DNA from: an uncultured Clostridia bacterium
Lineage (GTDB): Bacteria; Bacillota; Clostridia; Oscillospirales; CAG-272
Length of the DNA stretch: 43,159 bases
NCBI GenBank assembly: GCA_944393415.1
Contig: CALYAD010000047.1
Coordinates: 1 to 43,159, forward strand
Direction of reading: 5' to 3'
Under the pieces are notes generated by a model. The model was not told the origin of the DNA and ran no database searches. It was given only the letters and a program-made list of their open reading frames with translations. Shown one piece after another: positions 23,446 through 32,824 of the stretch (positions within the stretch are counted from its first letter, which is position 1; every line of letters starts with the position of its first letter). The position numbers were made by a program, and so were the translations under genes.

Positions 23446-24138
23446 ATGACTGATATAGAAAAGGAAATTGTAAATTACCTGTTTTCCGTAAGCGAGGAAA
23501 AATACAGGGATTTTAACTCGTCGCTAATTCCGGAGATAAATAAGGAAACGGTTATCGGAGTTAGAATACCGGTGCTGAGAAAATACGCCTCGGAAATATG
23601 GGCCTCCCCTGAAACAGAAAAATTTTTATCCGTTCTTCCGCATAAATATTATGAGGAAAACTGCCTTCACGGGTTTTTGATCGAAAATGAAAAGGACTAT
23701 GACAGATGCGTTGCGCTGCTTGAGAATTTTCTTCCGTATATAGATAACTGGGCTGTTTGTGATACGACAAATCCGAAAGTACTCGCGCGAGATAAGGCAA
23801 GGCTTATCGGCCTTATCCGTAAGTGGATGTCGTCTGAGCATACCTATACTGTCAGATACGGAATAGGTATGCTCATGAGGTATTTTCTTGACGAGGATTT
23901 CAGAGAAGAGTATCTTGACGGGGTGGCGGAGATAGTCAGCTCGGAGTATTATATAAAAATGATGCAGGCATGGTTTTTTGCCACCGCGCTCGCAAAGCAG
24001 TATGACGCCGCGGTCAAATATATAGAACGTAAAAAGCTTGATTTCCAAACTCATAATATGACAATAAGAAAAGCGACGGAAAGCCGACGCGTATCAGATG
24101 AGCAAAAGGAATATCTGAGATCCCTGAGGGTAAAATAA
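23446..24138 (+). CDS. DNA alkylation repair protein, AlkD-like HEAT-repeat family
   Basis: A 230-residue all-helical protein. AlkD-like glycosylases remove N3- and N7-alkylpurines without base flipping. Recognisable family segments are IGVRIPVLRKYASEI (about 37-51), HGFLIENEKDYDRCVALLENFLPYIDNWAVCDT (about 75-107) and YIKMMQAWFFATALAKQY (about 169-186). The conserved DNWAVCD block corresponds to the family's catalytic Asp region. AGAGGTGG precedes the ATG. Many family members lack proven glycosylase activity. Confidence 0.85.
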   Translation: MTDIEKEIVNYLFSVSEEKYRDFNSSLIPEINKETVIGVRIPVLRKYASEIWASPETEKFLSVLPHKYYEENCLHGFLIENEKDYDRCVALLENFLPYIDNWAVCDTTNPKVLARDKARLIGLIRKWMSSEHTYTVRYGIGMLMRYFLDEDFREEYLDGVAEIVSSEYYIKMMQAWFFATALAKQYDAAVKYIERKKLDFQTHNMTIRKATESRRVSDEQKEYLRSLRVK

Positions 24139-24204
24139 AACGGGATCTGACATATGCGAAACGTATAACAATAAAGCTTGGCGTAAGAAAGGATTTGTCA
24201 TAAA

Positions 24205-25896
24205 ATGAAATTTTCACAGATGAGGTATCAGCGCCCGGATATCGGGGCGGTAAAAAAAGAACTGACAGAGCTGACCGAAGCGCTGAAAAATGCGCGTACC
24301 TACGGTGAGGCGAGGTCTCTGTTTATAAAAAAGGAGGAACTGGATAAGCATACTTCAAGCGCGGAGGTCCTGGTCAGTATACGCCATTCTATAGATACAA
24401 GAGATAAATTTTACGACGATGAAATGAGGTTCTGGAACGAATCTCTCCCGGAGCTTCAGGAATATTCTCAAAAATGGACGGAAGCGATGCTTTTAAGCGC
24501 GTTCAGACCGGATTTTGAAAAGGAGTTCGGAAGTATAATGTTTATCAACGCCGAACTTGAGCTTAAATCCTTTTCACCGGAGATAATACCGGAGCTTCAG
24601 CAGGAAAACGAGCTTGTCCGGGAATATGAAAAGCTTATTGCGTCCGCAAAAATACATTTTCGGGACGGAGTTTATACCATAGCAAAAATGGTGCCGTTCA
24701 AAAATGACGCAGACGATAATATAAGACTTTCAGCGTGGATAGCTGAGGGTCAGTGGTATAAGGATAACCGGGAAAAACTGGACGATATATACGATAAGCT
24801 GGTACGCCTTCGCGACAGTATGGGCAGAAAGCTGGGTTATGACGGTTACACTCAGCTTGGCTATTACAGAATGGGCAGAAACTGCTATACAAAAAAGGAT
24901 ATAGAAAAGTTCCGCGAAGCGGTGGTTAAATATCTTGTTCCGGTGGCGGATGGGATCTATAGGGAACAGGCAAAGCGGATAGGTAAAGAGTACCCGATGA
25001 ATTTTGCGGATAACGCGCTTATGTTCCGTTCCGGAAACCCAAAGCCAAGCGGTAGCGCGGAGGATATCCTCGTCCACGCCCGAAAGTTCTATGACGAGCT
25101 TTCACCTGAGACGGGGGAGTTTTTCCGGATGATGCTTGATAACGAGCTGCTTGACGTTCTGGCAAAGGAAGGGAAGCGAGGGGGCGGATACTGCACTACT
25201 ATCTATGATTACGGTGTTCCGTTTATATTTGCCAACTTCAGCGGTACAAGAGACGATGTGGAGACGGTGACTCATGAGGCAGGGCATGCGTTTGCGGATT
25301 GGCTGAATCGGGATCGGATACCGATGAGTACTATCTGGCCGAGCATGGAGGGCTGTGAGGTGCATTCAATGTCGATGGAATTTTTCGCTTGGCCGTGGGC
25401 AGAGGGCTTCTTCGGGAATGATACCCGAAAATTTCGCTACAGCCATCTCGCGGGAGCTCTGACCTTTATTCCGTACGGTACGATGGTTGACCATTTCCAG
25501 CATATCGTTTACGAAAAGCCGGAGATGACGCCGAAAGAACGTCATGATACATGGCGCGATCTGCTTGGCGTTTATATGCCGTGGGTAAGACTTGACGATG
25601 AAATACCTTTTTATGGAGAGGGACAGGGCTGGCAGAGACAGCAGCATATATATTCCGATCCGTTTTACTATATTGATTACTGCCTCGCTCAGACAGTCGC
25701 GCTCCATTTCTGGTCTATGATAAACAAAGATCTCCCGAATGCGTGGAAGCTTTATATGGCGTATACCAGGCAGGGCGGTAGTAAGGTTTTTACGGAGCTT
25801 CTCGCGAGTGCCGGTCTTGACAGCCCTTTTGATGAAAAGTGTCTTGAAGAGGTATGCAATGAAGCAAGTAAGTGGCTCGCCGAAAATCCGGTATAG
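24205..25896 (+). CDS. M3-family oligoendopeptidase (PepF-like)
   Basis: A cytosolic zinc metallopeptidase that trims short peptides. At 563 residues it matches the M3 oligoendopeptidase F size. The zinc site THEAGHAFADW has HExxH at residues 357-361, and the third ligand Glu lies in WPSMEGCEVHSMSMEFF about 25 residues later. Further family motifs are YGVPFIFANFSGT, DPFYYIDYCLAQTVALHFW and YTRQGGSKVFTELL. It is 66 nt after the AlkD-like gene in the same direction, with AAAGGA before the ATG. Confidence 0.9.
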   Translation: MKFSQMRYQRPDIGAVKKELTELTEALKNARTYGEARSLFIKKEELDKHTSSAEVLVSIRHSIDTRDKFYDDEMRFWNESLPELQEYSQKWTEAMLLSAFRPDFEKEFGSIMFINAELELKSFSPEIIPELQQENELVREYEKLIASAKIHFRDGVYTIAKMVPFKNDADDNIRLSAWIAEGQWYKDNREKLDDIYDKLVRLRDSMGRKLGYDGYTQLGYYRMGRNCYTKKDIEKFREAVVKYLVPVADGIYREQAKRIGKEYPMNFADNALMFRSGNPKPSGSAEDILVHARKFYDELSPETGEFFRMMLDNELLDVLAKEGKRGGGYCTTIYDYGVPFIFANFSGTRDDVETVTHEAGHAFADWLNRDRIPMSTIWPSMEGCEVHSMSMEFFAWPWAEGFFGNDTRKFRYSHLAGALTFIPYGTMVDHFQHIVYEKPEMTPKERHDTWRDLLGVYMPWVRLDDEIPFYGEGQGWQRQQHIYSDPFYYIDYCLAQTVALHFWSMINKDLPNAWKLYMAYTRQGGSKVFTELLASAGLDSPFDEKCLEEVCNEASKWLAENPV

Positions 25897-26084
25897 TGTG
25901 ACAAACCCTGAAACGCAGCGTACGTCATGGTGCTCCGCTGAAGTATGGAGAAGTCTGATACGGCGACGTAGTATCCAAATCATATCTCCGTTAAAGAAAA
26001 GTTCTTAAAGCTTTATTTTTTCTCAGAACCCCTTTTTATAAAGATGGTTTCTGAAACTTCCCAAAAATTTTTCTGAAGGTAATG

Positions 26085-26125
26085 AAATAAGGGAGCTTCT
26101 TATAAAAAGCTCCCTTATTTTTTTC
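26085..26125. terminator. Bidirectional terminator between pepF-like gene and groEL
   Basis: AAATAAGGGAGCTT (26085-26098) pairs perfectly with 26107-26120, followed by a T-run. The preceding text (TTTTTCTGAAGGTAATGAAAT) closely resembles that before the hairpin at 443-480. A second hairpin (CCCTTTTGAAAAAGGG) lies near 26132-26148. Confidence 0.8.
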
Positions 26126-26164
26126 GCAAGCCCCTTTTGAAAAAGGGTTTCCTTAAAATTTTTA

Positions 26165-27823
<1,659 letters not shown>

Positions 27824-27855
27824 TTAATATAAAACTTAAACTTAAAGAGATTTTT

Positions 27856-28164
<309 letters not shown>

Positions 28165-28176
28165 TTAGCACTCGTT

Positions 28177-28203
28177 TTAGCACTCATTGCGTGTAAGTGC
28201 TAA
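28177..28203. promoter_or_regulatory. CIRCE operator (HrcA site) of groES-groEL
   Basis: TTAGCACTC-N9-AAGTGCTAA: one mismatch to the consensus TTAGCACTC-N9-GAGTGCTAA. It overlaps the predicted transcription start, the usual HrcA position. An additional intact half-site TTAGCACTC lies at 28165-28173. Confidence 0.9.
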
Positions 28204-28214
28204 GGCTATATGTT

Positions 28215-28242
28215 ATTGTACTCACTTTCTTTAAAATTGCAA
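28215..28242 (-). promoter_or_regulatory. groES-groEL promoter
   Basis: Minus-strand TTGCAA (28242-28237), 16-nt spacer, TACAAT (28220-28215), start near 28208, directly upstream of CIRCE. Confidence 0.75.
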
Positions 28243-28316
28243 TAGGTTTCTTAAAGTTTTCACATTTACTTAACAAATTTTTACAAATAAAAGTTCAAAA
28301 AAATTTGCGCAACCTA

Positions 28317-28345
28317 TTGACAACGACTTATAAATGTGCTATAAT
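28317..28345 (+). promoter_or_regulatory. Promoter of the metal-efflux operon
   Basis: TTGACA (28317-28322), 17-nt spacer, TATAAT (28340-28345): full consensus. Confidence 0.85.
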
Positions 28346-28367
28346 GAACACATGAATGAATGTTCAT
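28344..28367. promoter_or_regulatory. ArsR/SmtB-type operator
   Basis: A perfect inverted repeat ATGAACA-N10-TGTTCAT begins inside the -10 box and covers the transcription start. TGAACA half-sites are typical of ArsR/CzrA/CadC repressors, so the downstream regulator probably represses its own operon until metal binds. Confidence 0.75.
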
Positions 28368-28395
28368 ATGAAAATTAAATCAAAGGAGGAATGTG

Positions 28396-28728
28396 ATGAG
28401 CAGTACGGTTTATCAGGATATTTTCGGAGATGAATTTGATTCCGAGCCGGATGAGGGTAAGCTTTACGCGACGGCGGAACTTTTCAAGGTGTTCGGAGAC
28501 GTTACGCGCCTGAAAATACTTTATACGCTTTTCAGTGAAGAGAAGCGCGTGGGAGATATCGCCGAGGCTGTGGCAATGTCAAGCTCGGCAGTCTCACATC
28601 AGCTTAAGGTGCTTCGGCAGGCGAGGCTTGTGAACTTCCGTAGGGAAGGGAAAACAATGCTTTATTCGCTGGCGGATGAGCATGTCAGAACACTGCTCGG
28701 GCAGGCAAGAGAGCATATAAGTGAGTAG
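28396..28728 (+). CDS. ArsR/SmtB-family metal-sensing repressor
   Basis: A 110-residue winged-helix repressor. The core ELFKVFGDVTRLKILYTLFS (about 27-46) is followed by the recognition helix region VGDIAEAVAMSSSAVSHQLKVLRQARLV, where relatives carry an ELCVCD metal site. Here no cysteines are present, so the alpha3N-type Cys site is absent. The C-terminal helix has DEHVRTLLGQAREHISE, whose D-x-H and H/E residues fit the alpha5 zinc/cobalt site of CzrA/SmtB. ATG 28396 was chosen over an overlapping GTG; AGGAGG precedes it. It is first gene of the metal operon. Confidence 0.85.
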   Translation: MSSTVYQDIFGDEFDSEPDEGKLYATAELFKVFGDVTRLKILYTLFSEEKRVGDIAEAVAMSSSAVSHQLKVLRQARLVNFRREGKTMLYSLADEHVRTLLGQAREHISE

Positions 28729-28788
28729 AGGACTATAATAAAAAACAAAAAAACATTTTCGGTAAACCCGAAGGAAAGGATCGGTATT

Positions 28789-29010
28789 ATGAAATTTTCT
28801 TATAAAATTGAGGACCTCGACTGTGCGCATTGCGCCGCTAAAATAGAAAAAGCGATAGCAAAGATAGAAGGAGTGCAGAGCGTTGCGGTAAACTTTCTGT
28901 CGCAGAAGCTTACGCTTGAGGCGGAGCAGGAAAATATTTCGGATATAATGAACAAAGCGGTGGAGGTATGCAGAAAGGTAGAGCCGGACTGCCGTATAGT
29001 GCTTAAATAA
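28789..29010 (+). CDS. Free-standing heavy-metal-associated (HMA) domain protein
   Basis: 73 residues forming one ferredoxin-like HMA domain. The metal motif DCAHCA (Cys12, Cys15) sits in loop 1, and IEGVQSVAVNFLSQKLTLE is the usual second strand. In many CadA/ZntA pumps this domain is the N-terminus of the ATPase; here it is a separate gene 24 nt upstream of a pump that lacks it. It probably delivers metal to, or regulates, that pump. AAGGA precedes the ATG. Confidence 0.85.
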   Translation: MKFSYKIEDLDCAHCAAKIEKAIAKIEGVQSVAVNFLSQKLTLEAEQENISDIMNKAVEVCRKVEPDCRIVLK

Positions 29011-29034
29011 TAACTGTACGCAAAAACGTCATTT

Positions 29035-30912
29035 ATGAGAAGAAAACAGAAAAGACTGCTGCTAAGGATAGTCCTTGCGATCGTGCTGTTTATCGTGTCC
29101 GCGTTTATCGATCGGTATACGGAAATCAACAAATACATTATGCTTTGTCTGTATATAGTTCCATACGCCGTCGCCGGATACGATGTTATTTTAAAAGCCG
29201 TAAGTAATATTAGATACGGACGGATATTTGACGAGAATTTCCTTATGTGTATAGCCACAATAGGCGCGTTCGTGATAAGCGAATATCCTGAGGCGGTCTT
29301 TGTTATGATATTCTATCAGATCGGAGAGCTGTTTCAGAGCATCGCGGTCGAAAAAAGCAGGAAATCAATAGCCTCACTGATGGATATGAAGCCGGAGACA
29401 GCGAGAGTCATCAGAGGAGGGCAGGAGCTGACAGTAGATCCGGAGGATGTGGAACCGGGTGAAACCGTGGTGGTGCGCGCGGGAGAGAAGATACCGCTTG
29501 ACGGTACGGTTTTAGAGGGAAATTCCGAGCTTAACTGCATGGCTCTGACCGGTGAGAGCGTTCCTCAGTATGTTGAGCCGGGAATGAAGGCGATAAGCGG
29601 CGCGGTAAATCTTTCCGGCACTCTGAAGATAGAGGTTTTGTCTAAATATGAGGATTCGACGGTCGCAAAGATACTCGATCTCGTGGAAAACGCGTCCTCG
29701 GCAAAGTCCAAAACGGACAGGTTTATAACGCGCTTTGCTAAGTATTATACTCCGGCGGTGGTAATAGCCGCGCTGCTGCTGTTTATTATTCCGTCGCTGA
29801 TCACGGGAGATTATTCTGTCTGGCTCGGAAGGGCGCTGATATTTCTTGTTATCTCATGTCCCTGCGCGCTGGTCATTTCCGTTCCGCTTTCATATTTCGG
29901 GGGATTGGGAGCCGCGTCAAAAAGAGGCATACTCATAAAAGGAGCGGTGCATCTTGAAGCTCTTGCAGACGTCAGCCACGTGGTTTTTGATAAAACAGGA
30001 ACGCTGACCAAGGGTCAGTTTGCCGTGAGCGAGGTCAGGACCGCGGACGGAAGCCCGAGCGGTCCGTGCATGCTGAAGCTGCTGCTTACCGCGTCGGTTC
30101 TGGAGGAAAACTCTAATCATCCTGTGGCTTTGGCGGTGTACAGGTACTGTATGGAAGAGCTGAAGGTAAAGGATTACACCCAGATAAAGAATCTGCACGA
30201 ATACGCCGGACTCGGCGTACTCGCAGAGTATAGAGGAGAGAGGATAGCGGCGGGAAACCTTCGTCTTATGCAGAAGCTGAAAATTGAGGTCCCGGAGGTG
30301 GAGACCACAGGAAGCGTTATCTATGTTTCTTCGAACGGTCAGATGCTCGGATACTTTATAGTAAAGGATAAGGTCAAGGCTTCAAGCAAGGAAACTATTG
30401 AAAGACTTAAAAAATACGGCGTCAAGGAAAACGTTATGCTCAGCGGAGACCGCGAGAAATGCGCGAAGGAAATAGCGGAGAGCATAGGGCTTGATTCCTA
30501 CCATGCGGAGCTGATGCCGGCCGATAAGGTGAACGCGCTTGAAACTATACTTTCACGAGTGGAGGATGGGAAAAAGCTCGTTTATGTCGGCGACGGTATA
30601 AACGATGCTCCTGTGCTCACGCGTGCCGATATAGGTATGGCGATGGGAGCGCTTGGATCTGACGCGGCGATCGAAGCGGCGGATGTTGTTCTTATGGACG
30701 ACGATCCGGCGAAGATAGCGGATTCTATAAAAATAGGCCGCGCTACTAAAAGGATCGTAATAGAAAACATAGTGTTCGCGCTTACTGTCAAGGCGGTTTT
30801 TATGATACTCGGAGCTTTCGGTGTAGCCAACCTCTGGGAAGCGGTGTTCGCGGATGTGGGAGTATCGGTAATAGCCATACTGAACGCCATGCGTACACTC
30901 AGGCTTAAGTAA
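29035..30912 (+). CDS. Heavy-metal-translocating P1B-type ATPase (CadA/ZntA-like)
   Basis: Exports divalent metal (Zn/Cd/Pb/Co expected) across the membrane using ATP. The 625-residue protein has eight likely TM segments and the metal-site CPC at residues 275-277 (LVISCPCALVIS). It has the phosphorylation site DKTGTLTKG (Asp319), TGESVP in the actuator domain and GDGINDAPVL in the hinge. The HP motif is in ENSNHPVALAV. No N-terminal HMA domain is present; it is encoded separately just upstream. No Shine-Dalgarno sequence precedes the ATG, so translation may depend on reinitiation from the HMA gene 24 nt away. The metal cannot be settled by eye. Confidence 0.93.
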   Translation: MRRKQKRLLLRIVLAIVLFIVSAFIDRYTEINKYIMLCLYIVPYAVAGYDVILKAVSNIRYGRIFDENFLMCIATIGAFVISEYPEAVFVMIFYQIGELFQSIAVEKSRKSIASLMDMKPETARVIRGGQELTVDPEDVEPGETVVVRAGEKIPLDGTVLEGNSELNCMALTGESVPQYVEPGMKAISGAVNLSGTLKIEVLSKYEDSTVAKILDLVENASSAKSKTDRFITRFAKYYTPAVVIAALLLFIIPSLITGDYSVWLGRALIFLVISCPCALVISVPLSYFGGLGAASKRGILIKGAVHLEALADVSHVVFDKTGTLTKGQFAVSEVRTADGSPSGPCMLKLLLTASVLEENSNHPVALAVYRYCMEELKVKDYTQIKNLHEYAGLGVLAEYRGERIAAGNLRLMQKLKIEVPEVETTGSVIYVSSNGQMLGYFIVKDKVKASSKETIERLKKYGVKENVMLSGDREKCAKEIAESIGLDSYHAELMPADKVNALETILSRVEDGKKLVYVGDGINDAPVLTRADIGMAMGALGSDAAIEAADVVLMDDDPAKIADSIKIGRATKRIVIENIVFALTVKAVFMILGAFGVANLWEAVFADVGVSVIAILNAMRTLRLK

Positions 30913-31084
30913 GCCTGGGTAATAAATCGTAAGACTGCGCTCGGACCAAAGCTTTTTAAATTTATAACTAAGCCGTCCTACGCAGAGGATGACAGGGGCT
31001 TTGCCCCTTGTGATCCCACCGCCTTTTGAAAAAGGCGGGCGAAAACTTTTTGTGTATTATTTTTTTGCAAATTCTACAGGCTGC

Positions 31085-31125
31085 AAGCTGTCCCGCCGTT
31101 TAAAGGCGGGACAGCTTGTTTTTTT
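31085..31125 (+). terminator. Terminator in the metal-operon 3' region
   Basis: AAGCTGTCCCGCC (31085-31097) pairs perfectly with 31105-31117, followed by a long T-run. Two further stems precede it: AGGGGC/GCCCCT near 30990 and CCGCCTTTT/AAAAGGCGG near 31020. The 385-bp gap 30913-31297 contains only these hairpins and the element at 31184-31266. Confidence 0.8.
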
Positions 31126-31183
31126 CGGTGTGGGATACAATCTCTAAAAGTTGAATGACGTGGCTTAGCCCCCTTATTGAACT

Positions 31184-31266
31184 AAAAAACAGGGCTGTCT
31201 TAAGGTGACGCTTGCCTCCCGTTGAATCGGTTTCCGGGGATCCGCGTCGAGGCAGTCCTGTTTTTT
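31184..31266. repeat. Large hairpin element with A6/T6 ends
   Basis: AAAAAACAGGGCTG (31184-31197) pairs with 31253-31266 with one mismatch. Inside it GACGC (31206-31210) pairs with GCGTC (31244-31248), and a CCC/GGG stem lies near the tip. It can act as a terminator in both directions, including for the HAD gene ending at 31298. The size and internal structure also fit a small RNA or a miniature mobile repeat. Confidence 0.55.
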
Positions 31267-31297
31267 GATTGGTTAACGGCATTACAGCTGTTTTTAA

Positions 31298-31975
31298 TCA
31301 GAGTAAGTCTTTAATCTGTAAAAGCGAGGTAACGGTGTAGTCGGCTTTAACATCCGTTGCTTCTGCATCATTTACACGCTTAAAATAACATGTAGTTATA
31401 CCGCACGCGGCGGCTCCCGCGATGTCAGCCCGCAGTGAATCTCCGATCATAATTATCTGATGCGGCTCTATATTTTTCAGCTCGTCGATACAGGCGTGGA
31501 AAAAACGAGGGTCAGGCTTTGTATATCCGATTTTTTCAGACGTGAAAACGTAGTCAAAATAACCGTGCAGACCGGCTATTTTAAGGCGATGGAGCTGTTG
31601 ATCATACGGGGCGTTGCTTGCCGCGAAGACCGTGTATTTTTGACTGAGATAACCGAGAAGCTCATCCGAGCCTTCAACTTTTTCTCCGGTATCATAAAAA
31701 TCGGAACGGAAAGATTTTTCAAAAAGCTCGCCGTCAAAATCTATGCCAAGCTCGGAAAAAACCGTATTCCATCTGGTCTTAATCAGTACTTCACGCGTTA
31801 TTGCGCCGTTTTCAATATCCTTCCACATACGGGAGGTTATTCTCATAAAGCGGTCAAGCAGCTCGGAAGAGAAGGAGAGCCCGTACTTACGGCAGGAGGC
31901 TTTGACGGCGATGCGGGAGCATTCTGTAAAATCAAGAAGAGTGTCGTCAATGTCAGTAAAAACTACCTTTATCAT
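31298..31975 (-). CDS. HAD-superfamily hydrolase, YjjG/YfnB-like nucleotidase
   Basis: A 225-residue phosphatase. Motif I is FTDIDDTLLDF (nucleophile Asp at about 7, with the second Asp at 9 or 10). Motif II is in VFAASNAPYDQQ, motif III is the Lys of GYTKPDPRFF, and motif IV is MIGDSLRADIAGA. The cap-1 helical insert (about 18-95) and the GYTKPDPxFF wording fit the noncanonical pyrimidine nucleotidase YjjG/YfnB group. The substrate is inferred only from family. It is monocistronic on the minus strand. Confidence 0.85.
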   Translation of the reverse strand: MIKVVFTDIDDTLLDFTECSRIAVKASCRKYGLSFSSELLDRFMRITSRMWKDIENGAITREVLIKTRWNTVFSELGIDFDGELFEKSFRSDFYDTGEKVEGSDELLGYLSQKYTVFAASNAPYDQQLHRLKIAGLHGYFDYVFTSEKIGYTKPDPRFFHACIDELKNIEPHQIIMIGDSLRADIAGAAACGITTCYFKRVNDAEATDVKADYTVTSLLQIKDLL

Positions 31976-32026
31976 AATTTAAATAATCTGATTGGATTTA
32001 TGGAAAAAGAGTAAATGCGGATCATT

Positions 32027-32629
32027 TCAGTTTATAAGAGTAGCGTTACCGTATTCATCAAAGGAATAGTGCACGCCTTCTATATAAGCTGTTTCTGATG
32101 CCAGCATACGGCCGGTGTATTTCTGAAAATAGTATCGATTACCGTCTATTTCCTGCCATCCGGTTACACGGGCCCCGTTTTTATTGTAATAGACGACTGA
32201 GCCGTCCAGTGTGGTATACCAACCTACTCTTGGTTCCGGCAGATAGACCCCGTTATCGTCGAAGGTGTATTTTTTCCCGTCTTCAAGCGTAAGAGTGATA
32301 CTGACCGCCAAAGAGCCGTTTGTGGGACGAAAGTAATAGGTCTTGCCGTCTATTTCGCGCCATCCCGTCGCCATTACGCCGGATTCGTCAAAATAGCGCT
32401 TATATGATTTTACCACATGCCATCCGGTAACTTTCTCTCCGTGTAGGTAGTAATATGATTGTTGGGTACCGTCCGGGAGTGTTTCGGTGACAAAACCGTT
32501 TTTTTCGAGTAGGAGATTTAAAAATATTATTCCCGTGAACGTTACAAGCAACAGTGTAAGTGTGACAATCAGCGCGGCACCCGAGCGTATCCGCTCGCTG
32601 TCAGCGCAGTTGTGGGAGGGAGTGTTCAT
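32027..32629 (-). CDS. Membrane-anchored cell-wall-binding-repeat protein
   Basis: 200 residues. A short cytosolic N-terminus and one TM segment (about 17-41, GAALIVTLTLLLVTFTGIIF) lead into an outside part made of choline-binding-like (CW_binding_1) repeats: VTGWHVVKSYKRYFDESG, MATGWREIDGKTYYF and VTGWQEIDGNRYYF. Such repeats bind wall polymers. No enzymatic domain is attached, so the role may be wall sensing or scaffolding. The ribosome site is weak (AAAGG, 13 nt upstream). It lies downstream of ftsZ but is separated by a terminator. Confidence 0.75.
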   Translation of the reverse strand: MNTPSHNCADSERIRSGAALIVTLTLLLVTFTGIIFLNLLLEKNGFVTETLPDGTQQSYYYLHGEKVTGWHVVKSYKRYFDESGVMATGWREIDGKTYYFRPTNGSLAVSITLTLEDGKKYTFDDNGVYLPEPRVGWYTTLDGSVVYYNKNGARVTGWQEIDGNRYYFQKYTGRMLASETAYIEGVHYSFDEYGNATLIN

Positions 32630-32738
32630 CGCAAATTTAAGCCTTTCTTTTCAAAGCATTCGAATATAATATGCTCCGGAGCCTGCGGATTAATGAACTA
32701 TTTCACTCTTGATTATAAGTTTGCGGATTATCTATGGC

Positions 32739-32801
32739 AAAAATGAGGGCGTTAACCCTCATTTTTAACACGACCGAACCGGATCATGGTATTATGATCC
32801 G
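32739..32801. terminator. Terminator and second palindrome after ftsZ
   Basis: AAAAATGAGGG (32739-32749) pairs with CCCTCATTTTT (32756-32766), functional on the minus strand with a T-run. A perfect CGGATCAT/ATGATCCG stem (32780-32801) lies between it and the ftsZ stop. Confidence 0.75.
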
Positions 32802-32824
32802 ATGCCGTACGAATAAATTTGAAA

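Noticed and set aside
25366..25983. 205-codon minus-strand frame antisense to the oligopeptidase
   Set aside because: It lies opposite the well-supported M3 peptidase zinc-site region; composition is shadow-like with no ribosome site.
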